Program-made: the position numbers and the translations under genes
Assembly (NCBI GenBank): GCA_937893015.1
Contig: CALBJX010000055.1
Coordinates: 1 to 31,193 of the forward strand
DNA from: an uncultured Verrucomicrobiales bacterium
GTDB taxonomy: Bacteria; Verrucomicrobiota; Verrucomicrobiia; Verrucomicrobiales; Akkermansiaceae
DNA length: 31,193 nucleotides
Reading direction: 5' to 3'
Shown: piece after piece, positions 22,307 through 30,347 of the stretch
Numbering within the stretch: the stretch's first letter is position 1
How the letters are laid out: every line of letters begins with the position of its first letter
The notes under the pieces: generated by a model
Seen by the model: the letters and a program-made list of their open reading frames with translations, nothing else
Told to the model about the DNA's origin: nothing
Databases searched by the model: none

Positions 22307-24238
22307 TCAGAACTTTGATTTCAGGATGCGGTCTGTGACGCGTTTCACGCCCTTGGCCGCCATTTCGGAGCGGGGGTAGAGGCATTGTGCACGATAGAAG
22401 TTGGAGAGGGCGGAGCCCAGCTCGCCGCGCTTTTCGGAAGCCTCGCCGTTCTCCAGAGCCTGCACAAAGTCGTGTGCGCCCAGTGCATAGCGGGCCAAGG
22501 CATCGCGGAAGCGGGAATCGTTCTCGTAGGCCTCGTTCTCCTGCTTCTGCGCGAGCATCATCTCGTAGGCCATGCAGGGCCCCATCGTGGCGTCCTGCGC
22601 AGCGGCGGCGTCGAACTGTTTCAGCATGCCGTCAATGGTGCTGATGATGGTGATGGCCTCCTTGTACTGCGCTTTCAGCTCAGGATCAAGCGCCACCACC
22701 TCGAACTTGTCCTGCTCGTTGTAGATGGTGCGGAAATCGCCGCGCTCCATGAGCACCTTGAACTCGTCCATCACGCCGTCCTGGCTGTCGATGCGCTCCA
22801 GCTGCTCGCGCCCCTCGGCCAGCTTGGGGTTGAGCGGCCAGATGGTCCCGGCCTCGGTGATGTACTTGTTGAAATCGTCCTCGTTGCCGGCTTTCAGCGC
22901 CTTCACGGCGTTGCGCAGGGCGAGGTCGCTCTGCTGCTTGCGCCCCGCACAGAAGGAACGCAGCAGAGAATCATCGAAATCCTTGTCCATCTCCTTCATG
23001 CGCTTGGCGACATCCTCCGCCGTAGCGAAATCGCGGGCATTGAGCGCCGTGAGGGTGCGCTTGCGGAGCGTCCAGTATTCCGCGATGCGCCCGCGCTTCT
23101 CCAAGGGGAAAGCGGCGACACTCTGCATGTACTCTCCCACGGCCACGGCCTCGATGAGGTGCTGCGTGGCTTCGGAAAGATGCCCCTGCGCCAGCAGGGA
23201 GGAAACCGCCTGCATATTCTGGTCCACCTCGCGGCGGGCGTTGGCGGCGACGGAGGCGAGTGCGCTCACCGTGGGGCTGGTGCCCGCAACACCTTGGAAG
23301 AGCTTCGCGGCCTTGGAGTTTTCGTCCAATTTCAGCGTCACATCCCCGTCGCGGAAGATGTGGCGGTAAGCATTGGCGCCGATGAGGGCGTGGTCGAAGC
23401 GGCGTTCGGCGAGGAAGGCGAGAATCATGCTCTGGTAGTTGAGCTTGGCAATCTCAATCTGCGCCATGGAGTCGGCGTCGTTCTTCACCTGCCCGGCCTT
23501 TTTCTGGGCCACTTCCTGCGTGTTGTGCGCAATCTTGTAGCCGTTGGTCGTGGTGGCATCCGCCGAGCTGCGGCCCTGCCCGTTGCGGGCGGAGACGGTC
23601 ACGGAACGCCCGCGCCCCGTGTTGTGGTTGGTCATGCGGTTGGTATCCTCCACCAGCTTGTCGATTTCCTTCTGGGTCTGCGCATTCTGCTTGTCGCGGG
23701 AGAGATTGGCGTACTGCACCGCCAGTGCGCTGGCAATGCCGCTCGCCAAGGTGCCGCTCTGGTTGCCGTCCCCGGGGTAATCGTTGAGCTCATAAAGCCC
23801 GCGCCCGATTTGCACCAGCGTCTCGCTGCCCACCTCCGCGCGGGAACGCGCACTCTTCTGCGTGAGCTTCAGGATATCATCGAGACGTTTCAGGTACTTT
23901 TTAGATTCCTTGCTGTCCTCGGGCGTCTGGTAGAGGTATTTTTCAAAGCGGGCACGGACGAGGGCGTTGTTGCCGACATCGAAGAGCCCGCCGTTGTATG
24001 CCACAGTGTCGTTGGCAGGGTCCAACAGCGGCACCTCCATGCCGAGCAGGCGCACATCGGAGTTCGTGCCCTCGGGCCCCTTCTGCGCCCCGCTGAGGTC
24101 GAGGCGAGGCTGAGCGGGATTCTGCGCTGCATCCTGCTGCTGCGGCGCGGGCGCAGGGGGAGCGGGAGCCTGTGCCGCAAGCGGCAGCGGAACCCCGCAG
24201 AGAAGGAGGGAAAGACAGAGAAGATCAACGCGTTTCAT
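22307..24238 (-). CDS. Large secreted helical protein of unknown function
   Basis: 643 residues. A Sec signal peptide (MKRVDLLCLSLLLCGVPLPLAAQA) is followed by a Pro/Ala/Gln-rich linker of about 25 residues. The rest is almost wholly alpha-helical in character with TPR-like segments: ALIGANAYRHIFRDGD, LAQGHLSEATQHLIEAVAVGEY, DFATAEDVAKRMKEMDKDFDD, ALKAGNEDDFNKYITEAG and GELGSALSNFYRAQCLYP. A middle stretch around NTGRGRSVTVSARNGQGRSS is low complexity. There is no membrane helix after the signal. It may be a periplasmic scaffold. The preceding gene encodes a small membrane-anchored protein 14 bases upstream, and an ABC transporter gene precedes that. I do not recognise the family. Confidence 0.8.
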   Translation of the reverse strand: MKRVDLLCLSLLLCGVPLPLAAQAPAPPAPAPQQQDAAQNPAQPRLDLSGAQKGPEGTNSDVRLLGMEVPLLDPANDTVAYNGGLFDVGNNALVRARFEKYLYQTPEDSKESKKYLKRLDDILKLTQKSARSRAEVGSETLVQIGRGLYELNDYPGDGNQSGTLASGIASALAVQYANLSRDKQNAQTQKEIDKLVEDTNRMTNHNTGRGRSVTVSARNGQGRSSADATTTNGYKIAHNTQEVAQKKAGQVKNDADSMAQIEIAKLNYQSMILAFLAERRFDHALIGANAYRHIFRDGDVTLKLDENSKAAKLFQGVAGTSPTVSALASVAANARREVDQNMQAVSSLLAQGHLSEATQHLIEAVAVGEYMQSVAAFPLEKRGRIAEYWTLRKRTLTALNARDFATAEDVAKRMKEMDKDFDDSLLRSFCAGRKQQSDLALRNAVKALKAGNEDDFNKYITEAGTIWPLNPKLAEGREQLERIDSQDGVMDEFKVLMERGDFRTIYNEQDKFEVVALDPELKAQYKEAITIISTIDGMLKQFDAAAAQDATMGPCMAYEMMLAQKQENEAYENDSRFRDALARYALGAHDFVQALENGEASEKRGELGSALSNFYRAQCLYPRSEMAAKGVKRVTDRILKSKF

Positions 24239-24252
24239 GGGTATCGTCGGAG

Positions 24253-24702
24253 TTATTTGGTTTCAATCTTGCGGACGACGAGGATGCCCTTCACTTCCCG
24301 GTTGTTCTCATCGCGCCCCGTGCGGCAGTCGACGTCAAAGACAAAGGTATCGCCGCGCGTCAGGTTGACGCGGCTGTCCACACTCGCCGGCACCAACAGC
24401 GGCAGGCGCTCCTGCTTGTTGTCCGCCACGGAGACGGCCACCATGCGGTCGTTACCGAGAGTATCAATGTTCTCCACACGCGCCGTGATGCGGTAGCGGT
24501 TGCCCGTCAGGCGGGAGGCATCCGTTCGGTAGCCCGCGATGTCAAAGCCCGCATCGGACGTTTTGCCCGCCCCACCGGTCGACGATGAGTTCAATGCAAC
24601 ATGCAGACCGCCCCCGAGCACGAGCACCACACCCGCGCCGATGATGAACGGCATAGCCTGATTCGTGCCCTTACGGCCACTTTTGCGACTTCTTCTAGCC
24701 AT
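24253..24702 (-). CDS. Small single-pass membrane protein of unknown function
   Basis: 149 residues. The N-terminus is strongly basic (MARRSRKSGRKG), then one transmembrane helix (AMPFIIGAGVVLVLGGGLHVAL), a Gly/Ser linker and a ~90-residue beta-rich extracytoplasmic domain (RYRITARVENIDTLG, DRMVAVSVAD, DTFVFDVDCRTGRDEN, KGILVVRKIE). This alternation suggests an OB-like small barrel, but that is only a guess. The positive-inside rule puts the C-terminal domain outside the cytoplasm, on the same side as the secreted 643-residue product of the next gene. It lies 22 bases after the ABC transporter stop; no Shine-Dalgarno. Confidence 0.78.
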   Translation of the reverse strand: MARRSRKSGRKGTNQAMPFIIGAGVVLVLGGGLHVALNSSSTGGAGKTSDAGFDIAGYRTDASRLTGNRYRITARVENIDTLGNDRMVAVSVADNKQERLPLLVPASVDSRVNLTRGDTFVFDVDCRTGRDENNREVKGILVVRKIETK

Positions 24703-24724
24703 AATCGTTAATCGGATAAAAGGG

Positions 24725-26461
24725 TTACTCCCAACGGGTACGTCTCACGCCGATGTAGGCCAACACCAACCCGACCACGATGTGTGCGGCAAGGACAATG
24801 TGGCAGAGGTCGGGCGAGGAGAAGGAGGTCTGAACAATGCTGTTGACGGCCTTCAACACCTCGGAATCCAAACCTCCCTGAATGCTGCCGCTCCACGCCC
24901 AATAGGCGGAGATGAAAGGCTGCGTCAGCTTCTCCACCGCATCAGGCAAGGCCAACACCGCCCCCGAGAGAGGAAGCTGAAAGCCCACGAGATAGATGCT
25001 CAACAAAGAAGCCTGCGCCGCCGTGCGGCAGTTGGCGGAAATACCGAGGCAGACACTCGTCATCGCGGCGTTGGCGAGCAACAGGAAGATAAGATGGTTG
25101 AGAGCATCTCCCCGCAACGGCCAGAAATACTGCACGAAAATGAACATCCACAGACTCTGCACCAACACCAGGGCCGTAAGGTAAAACGCTTTCGAAGCAA
25201 CGATGGCGGCGGGCGAGGCTCCCGCGAACTTCTCCTTCTCCAGCAGCTGACGCTCACCCGCAATTTCAGAGGCAGAGTTGTTGGAGCCCATGAGCCCGAG
25301 CAGAATCACCTCAAACATGATGATACCGCTGACGGCGGACCCCACTTTAGCACGCACCTCCGCCTGCTCCTGCTGGGCTTGCATCTCGATGGCGATGTCA
25401 TCGCCCATGCGATCCGTGAGGTGCATGAGCTGCTCCTGCCCCTTACCGGAGAAAAGAGCCACGAGAATCGGGAAAATGACAATCATGGCGAGCTGCAGAA
25501 TCATCTGCGCACGATCGCGGAAGAGCAGCGAAAAACGCCGCTTGAGCAGCACCACAAACTGCGAGAAGAAACCGGGGGTGGAAGTCTTTCCCGCGGCATC
25601 CTCTTCTTCAGACGTCACGGGCGGGGGCTCCATACCGGCTTCGCGGAACTTGGCGATATGGTTGTACTCCAGTTTGGAGTAGTACTCCCCACGATGCTTC
25701 AACCAGCTCTGTCCCCACTCGGTGCGGTCGCGCAGTTGCAGGCGGGGGTACACCTCTTCAAAACCCTGAACGCCGAAGTAGTGAGCCATCGAGCTCGGAT
25801 TGCCGTGATAGGCCAAACAGCCGTTCACCAGCACCATCACGCTGTCATAGAGCTCCATCTGCGCGAGGCTGTGCGTCACGGAGATAACGATGCGGCCACC
25901 CTTCATGCTCAGGGCATGCAGCAGCTCCACAATCTCACGTTCAGAGCGAGGGTCGAGCCCGCTGGTCACCTCGTCGCAAAGCAGAATCTTGGGGCTCGAT
26001 ACCAACTCCATGGCCAGAGCGAGACGGCGTTTCTGCCCGCCGGAAAGCAGCTTCACGGGGCGGTCGGCAATCTCTGTCATGCCCGTTTCCTCCAATACGC
26101 CGTCGATGAGGTCGTTGAGCGTATCAGAATCCGCCTTCACACGCAAACGCGCGGCGTTTTCCACGCATTCATCCACCGTCAGCTCCTCGTGTGCGATACT
26201 GAACTGCGGAACATAGCCGATTTCGCTCGGGTCAAAGTCACCATCTTCCTCCAGATTGCGGCCTTCCCACCAGAAGGAGCCGTCCGTAGTCTCTTTGATA
26301 CCGGCAATAGCCTTCAGCAGCGTGGTCTTACCGCAACCGGAAGGCCCGACAATCGCCATAAAATGCCCTTTGGGAACACAGAAATTGATATTATGTAACA
26401 AGAAGAGCGACTCTTCCTCCCCCTGCTCTATCTCAAGTGAAATCTGACGTGCTTCCAACAT
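24725..26461 (-). CDS. ABC transporter half-protein, ABCG-like (NBD-TMD fusion)
   Basis: 578 residues with the nucleotide-binding domain first and the membrane domain second, the ABCG/White order. Walker A is GPSGCGKTT, the Q-loop IGYVPQFS, the signature LSGGQKRRLALAMELV, Walker B KILLCDEVTSGLD and the switch histidine ISVTHS. After a ~90-residue linker come about six membrane helices of the ABC2 type with a loop rich in Glu/Gln (QAQQEQAEVRAKV). The substrate is unknown; lipids or hydrophobic compounds are usual for the family. The start at 26461 (MLEARQISLE) is fixed by the only clear Shine-Dalgarno in the window, AAAGGAG seven bases upstream. It heads a four-gene operon with the 149- and 643-residue proteins and gluQ. 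Confidence 0.92.
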   Translation of the reverse strand: MLEARQISLEIEQGEEESLFLLHNINFCVPKGHFMAIVGPSGCGKTTLLKAIAGIKETTDGSFWWEGRNLEEDGDFDPSEIGYVPQFSIAHEELTVDECVENAARLRVKADSDTLNDLIDGVLEETGMTEIADRPVKLLSGGQKRRLALAMELVSSPKILLCDEVTSGLDPRSEREIVELLHALSMKGGRIVISVTHSLAQMELYDSVMVLVNGCLAYHGNPSSMAHYFGVQGFEEVYPRLQLRDRTEWGQSWLKHRGEYYSKLEYNHIAKFREAGMEPPPVTSEEEDAAGKTSTPGFFSQFVVLLKRRFSLLFRDRAQMILQLAMIVIFPILVALFSGKGQEQLMHLTDRMGDDIAIEMQAQQEQAEVRAKVGSAVSGIIMFEVILLGLMGSNNSASEIAGERQLLEKEKFAGASPAAIVASKAFYLTALVLVQSLWMFIFVQYFWPLRGDALNHLIFLLLANAAMTSVCLGISANCRTAAQASLLSIYLVGFQLPLSGAVLALPDAVEKLTQPFISAYWAWSGSIQGGLDSEVLKAVNSIVQTSFSSPDLCHIVLAAHIVVGLVLAYIGVRRTRWE

Positions 26462-26468
26462 AATTGTT

Positions 26469-26506
26469 CTCCTTTTTAAAATATCAAATTCCGCTGCAGG
26501 CAGCAA
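26469..26506 (-). promoter_or_regulatory. ABC operon promoter and Shine-Dalgarno
   Basis: Minus strand -35 TTGCTG (26501-26506), 17-base spacer, -10 TATTTT (26478-26483). A Shine-Dalgarno AGGAG (26469-26473) lies seven bases before the ATG. The leader is short, about 10 to 15 bases, but carries a standard ribosome site, unlike other units here. Confidence 0.7.
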
Positions 26507-26527
26507 GTCAGAATTGTTTAAAAACGG

Positions 26528-26566
26528 AAAAAAGAACCCGAAGGCCGCATCGGGGCCTTCGGGTTC
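26528..26566 (-). terminator. Rho-independent terminator of the SNF2 gene
   Basis: A perfect 13-bp stem (GAACCCGAAGGCC at 26534-26546 with 26554-26566) is followed on the minus strand by six U (26528-26533). It separates the SNF2 gene from the ABC operon promoter. Confidence 0.93.
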
Positions 26567-26590
26567 GGCAGAAAACGGGCAGCGCCGGCC

Positions 26591-29500
26591 TTACACGTCC
26601 ACCACGGGGGCATCCGAGTCGTCGTCGCCGCCGTGGGCAAGGATGAACTGGAGGTCGTTGAGGTCGAGGCTGGAGGCAAAGCCCTCATCGCCGAGCACAT
26701 TGGTGACGAGCTGGTTCTTTTGGTGCTGGAGCACGCGAATCTTCTCTTCCACGGAGTCTCGGGTGAGCAGACGATAGGCAATCACCTTGTTCTTCTGGCC
26801 GATTCGGTGCGTACGGTCGATAGCCTGACTTTCCACGGCGGGGTTCCACCACGGATCGTACAGGATGACGTAGGAGGCGGACGTCAGGTTCAGACCCGCG
26901 CCGCCCGCCTTCAGGGACAGCAGGAACACACTCGGCTCCTTGGTGGTCTGGAATTTTTCAATCTCCGCCTTACGATCCTTCGTCTGCCCCGTGAGGTAAT
27001 TGTACGGGCGGCTTTCGGCTTCGAGACGGGCCTTGATGATTTCCAGCATGGAGACGAACTGGGAGAACACCAGCACCTTGTGACCTTCTTCGCGCAGCTG
27101 GTCGAGCAGGTAGAAGAGGGCATTGAGCTTGGCGCTGTCCTCGTCCTTGTACTTCGGGTCCACAAGACCGGGGTGGCAGCATATCTGACGCAAACGCATG
27201 AGCCCCTGCAGAATGGCGAAGGAGTTCTTCTTGACCGATTCATCGGAATCCACACCGAGCAGAGCGCGGCGGATGCGGTTGAGTTCGGCCTTGTACAGCT
27301 GGCGCTGCACACCTTCCATCTTGGCATACACCTCTTCTTCCGTGCGGGGCGGCAGATCCTTGGCCACCTGCGCCTTGGTGCGGCGCAGCAGGAAGGGTTT
27401 GAGGCGAGCCGCCAGGCGATTCTGGCTCTGAGAGTCCTTGCGCTTGTCGAAACGCTTCTTGAAGTAGGCGCGGCTGCCGAGCACGCCCGGCATGGCGAAG
27501 GCCATGAGCGACCACATATCGAGGAGGCGGTTTTCGATAGGCGTACCCGAAAGCACGAGGCGATTGTAAGCGGTGATTTCGCGGGCCGCTTTGGCCGCCT
27601 TGGAATCGGGGTTCTTAATCTGCTGGCCTTCATCAAGGATGACGGTCAGCCACTTGATGGCGTTAATCTGCTCGCCGCAGACGCGCAGCTGGGCGTAGTT
27701 GATGACCACCATGTCGTAATTGGCGAGAATCTCATCCACCACGGCCTGCTCCTTGTTGCGGATGACGAGCACGCGCACGCCGGGGGCGAACTTCTCCGTT
27801 TCGCTCGCCCACACATCCAACACGGACTTGGGGCAGACGATGAGCACGGGGGGCACCACGACCTTCTTGCGCCCCTGCTTGTTGCGGCGCTGGTAATCCT
27901 CGCGCAGCCAGAGCATGTAGGTAATGGACTGGATGGTCTTACCCAAGCCCATATCGTCCGCAAGAATACCGCCGAAGCCGTTCTCCGCGAGATAGGCGAG
28001 GAAGTGGAAACCTTCGACCTGATAGGGGCGCAGAGTGGCTTGCAAGGTGCTCGGCACGTCGGGCTTGACATCAATCTTGATTTCCGCCGTGCGCTCTTTA
28101 ATGCGCTGCCACGCCTTCGGGTCGAAGACATCCGCGGCTCGCGGGTCGGCCAGCTGCAGGGCGTGCATGCGGTGCGTTTCGCCCGAGAGATCGAAGGGAT
28201 CGAGGCCGAGCTTCGTCACGGCGTCGCGCTGGGCGTCGTCGAGCTTGATTTCCAGGCGCATCCAACGGCCGTCGTCCATGCGGACATAGCCGCCGCGAGC
28301 AGAGACGAGGGAGCGTATCTGCTCCTTGGTGAGCGTGACGCCCTCCACATCGATGACGACGCGCAGGTCGAACCAGTCGATTTCCTGATTCACCACCTCG
28401 AAGCGAATCGCCGCCGCCACAGGGTCGGCCAGCAGGGATTCGAGGTTGCTGTCCATCTCCACCCTGATGCTCTTGGGAATACTCTTAGCCCACTCGGCAA
28501 ATTTTTCGGGGAACTGCTTGGTGATGCGGCTCTTGAAGGCTTCCTGCTGCGTGTCGTAGGTGAAGCTCATCTCCTCCAGCAAGCCGGGGATGGGATAGAG
28601 GTGTTCACGGATGAAGCGCAGCAGCGTGCCGTCCTTCACGGCCTGTTGCTCCACGAGCTCCCAGTCATCCTTGCCGAGACGTTCGCGGCGGCGGCCGGGC
28701 TCATCCTGTGCAGAGACCTCCAGCAGCACATGCTCCGTATCGGCGCTGGTGAGACCGCGCACAATCTTCATGGTGAAGGTGGGGCGCAGGTCGATGTCGA
28801 TGACGCGCTCCTCCATGCTGGGCGGCAGGGTGGCGCCGATTTTGCGCAGGAACTCCACGCCGTCCAAGCTGTCGATGACAGCCTTGGGGATGGAGTAGCG
28901 GGGTTCCACTTCCGTGCTCTCCAACCAGCGAGGCGGGCCGGGGAAGACGGTTTCGTCGGACTGGTAGAGCTCCACCTGCCCCGGCAGCTGGCGGACGGAG
29001 TGCGTCACCAGCACGCCCGCGGCGGTCACAAGCTGCAGGCCATAACAGTCGGGCACGATGGGGTCGTCGATGCAAATCCACTTGAGCGGCTCCTGCACCA
29101 CCTTGAAGTAGCACTCGTCGAGGTTGACGAGGTAGCCCTTCAGCGCGGGCTGGTGGAAGAGACGATTCATCACGCAGCAGGCCGCTTCCTTGTCGAGGTC
29201 GAGGATGACGGTCTCCTCGCGGTCGGCGTAGTCGCTCAGCACATTGAGCAGAATGTCCGTCTGCGGGTCGCATTTGAGCGCACCGCGCAGGAACTCGTCC
29301 ATCAGGGCATCCAGCTGGTTGCGCTCGCGGATGGCAATCCAGTCCTCATCAGTCTTGAAGCGGTATTCGAAATGAGCCTCGTTGATGGTGGACACGAGAC
29401 GCATGTGCATCGGGTGGCGCGGCGGCTGCGGCGGGCGCTCGTTGACGCTCTGGATGCGGTCGTACCACGTGCCGATTTCCTTCTTGCGCTCCCACTCGCT

Positions 29501-30133
29501 GATTTTGCGCTGCACCTTCTCAAGGTCGGTGACGGCGTTCATGAAGTCGGGGTAGGCAATGCGCTTCTTGGCAAAGGCGTAGGCGATGTAGTTCCAGAAC
29601 TCGAGAATGTTGCGCGGGGGCGTGGGCCAGAGTTCCAGCGCCTCGTAGCCCGTGATTTCCCAGCGGGGGTTGAGGCGCACGAGATCGTGGTCGTGCAGCT
29701 CCTGCTCGATGGCGAAGCGGCGGTAGCGCTTCTCCAGCTTCACCACGAAGTCGGCCTCGCGGTCATCGAGGTCGCGCCCCAGCTTGTCCTCCAGCACATC
29801 GGACAAGGGTACTTCGTTGAGCTCGTTCGGGCTCTCGGGCATGTTGGCACCGCGGTAGAGACGCTCCACCATGGTGGCGATAAGGCAGGCGCCCGCCACG
29901 CGTTCATCTTCCGCGGGGCAGGAGCCGAACCAGCGGTTGCCCTGCAAACGCAGGCTGGTGCGGAAGACGCCGCTCTTCGTTTCGACACGCCCCTGAATAT
30001 ACAGGTGATTGCCGAAGATTTGCGTCACGGCGCCGTCACTCTGGAGCTTTTCACCCTCATTGCGTACCGACTCGGGGTATGCATTGAGGAAGTTGAGTGT
30101 CGCGCGGTCAGGATTGAGTGCTGGACTTAACAT
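26591..30133 (-). CDS. SNF2/Rad54-family ATPase with long N-terminal region
   Basis: An 1180-residue superfamily-2 ATPase of the bacterial SNF2 group, expected to translocate on double-stranded DNA and remodel protein-DNA complexes. The C-terminal ~500 residues hold motif I ILADDMGLGKTIQS (~residue 727), motif II LDEGQQIKN (~834, DEGQ where DEAQ/DEAH is more usual), LSGTPIENRLLDMWSLM, LVFSQFVSMLEIIK, SLKAGGAGLNLT and DRTHRIGQ (~1111). The ~700-residue N-terminal part begins with a region that looks like a degenerate SWIM zinc finger (WFGSCPAEDER, then AGACLIATMVERLY) with only two of the expected ligands, Cys72 and Cys83. No methyltransferase or nuclease gene is adjacent, so nothing ties it to a restriction-like defence system. 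It is monocistronic with its own promoter and terminator. Confidence 0.93.
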   Translation of the reverse strand: MLSPALNPDRATLNFLNAYPESVRNEGEKLQSDGAVTQIFGNHLYIQGRVETKSGVFRTSLRLQGNRWFGSCPAEDERVAGACLIATMVERLYRGANMPESPNELNEVPLSDVLEDKLGRDLDDREADFVVKLEKRYRRFAIEQELHDHDLVRLNPRWEITGYEALELWPTPPRNILEFWNYIAYAFAKKRIAYPDFMNAVTDLEKVQRKISEWERKKEIGTWYDRIQSVNERPPQPPRHPMHMRLVSTINEAHFEYRFKTDEDWIAIRERNQLDALMDEFLRGALKCDPQTDILLNVLSDYADREETVILDLDKEAACCVMNRLFHQPALKGYLVNLDECYFKVVQEPLKWICIDDPIVPDCYGLQLVTAAGVLVTHSVRQLPGQVELYQSDETVFPGPPRWLESTEVEPRYSIPKAVIDSLDGVEFLRKIGATLPPSMEERVIDIDLRPTFTMKIVRGLTSADTEHVLLEVSAQDEPGRRRERLGKDDWELVEQQAVKDGTLLRFIREHLYPIPGLLEEMSFTYDTQQEAFKSRITKQFPEKFAEWAKSIPKSIRVEMDSNLESLLADPVAAAIRFEVVNQEIDWFDLRVVIDVEGVTLTKEQIRSLVSARGGYVRMDDGRWMRLEIKLDDAQRDAVTKLGLDPFDLSGETHRMHALQLADPRAADVFDPKAWQRIKERTAEIKIDVKPDVPSTLQATLRPYQVEGFHFLAYLAENGFGGILADDMGLGKTIQSITYMLWLREDYQRRNKQGRKKVVVPPVLIVCPKSVLDVWASETEKFAPGVRVLVIRNKEQAVVDEILANYDMVVINYAQLRVCGEQINAIKWLTVILDEGQQIKNPDSKAAKAAREITAYNRLVLSGTPIENRLLDMWSLMAFAMPGVLGSRAYFKKRFDKRKDSQSQNRLAARLKPFLLRRTKAQVAKDLPPRTEEEVYAKMEGVQRQLYKAELNRIRRALLGVDSDESVKKNSFAILQGLMRLRQICCHPGLVDPKYKDEDSAKLNALFYLLDQLREEGHKVLVFSQFVSMLEIIKARLEAESRPYNYLTGQTKDRKAEIEKFQTTKEPSVFLLSLKAGGAGLNLTSASYVILYDPWWNPAVESQAIDRTHRIGQKNKVIAYRLLTRDSVEEKIRVLQHQKNQLVTNVLGDEGFASSLDLNDLQFILAHGGDDDSDAPVVDV

Positions 30134-30181
30134 GAGTATAAAATCTATCTGGTAGTGCTCCGCTCATGTGTTCAGGCGGCC

Positions 30182-30210
30182 TTTGTACAGCTCACGCCGC
30201 CACACGTCAA
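30182..30210 (-). promoter_or_regulatory. SNF2 gene promoter
   Basis: Minus strand -35 TTGACG (30205-30210), 17-base spacer, -10 TACAAA (30182-30187). The predicted leader is about 40 bases. A second TATACT box lies one base before the ATG but is too close to serve this start codon. Confidence 0.6.
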
Positions 30211-30311
30211 GCGGGCATGGTTTAATACTACCATGTTCTGTTGATTTGTTCAAGATTCCTTTGAAAGTTTTTTTGATTTTTTTGAAAAAAGTCAACTGAC
30301 ATTCCCTGCGC

Positions 30312-30340
30312 TTGCCTACGCGGGTACGGGCGGGTACAAT
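30312..30340 (+). promoter_or_regulatory. L,D-transpeptidase gene promoter
   Basis: -35 TTGCCT (30312-30317), 17-base spacer, -10 TACAAT (30335-30340), seven bases to the ATG at 30348; leaderless geometry. The A/T-rich tract 30227-30300 just upstream may act as an UP-like element. Confidence 0.72.
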
Positions 30341-30347
30341 GCGCGGC

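Noticed and set aside
26633..30130. An open reading frame of about 1165 codons antisense across the whole SNF2 gene
   Set aside because: The predicted product is His/Val/Gly/Leu/Glu-rich with no domain pattern, while the minus strand carries clear helicase motifs throughout. Such antisense frames arise from codon bias in GC-rich genes.
26591..30133. SNF2 gene as part of a DISARM- or BREX-like defence system
   Set aside because: No methyltransferase, nuclease, phospholipase D or DUF1998-type partner lies beside it; it has its own promoter and terminator and housekeeping or envelope neighbours.
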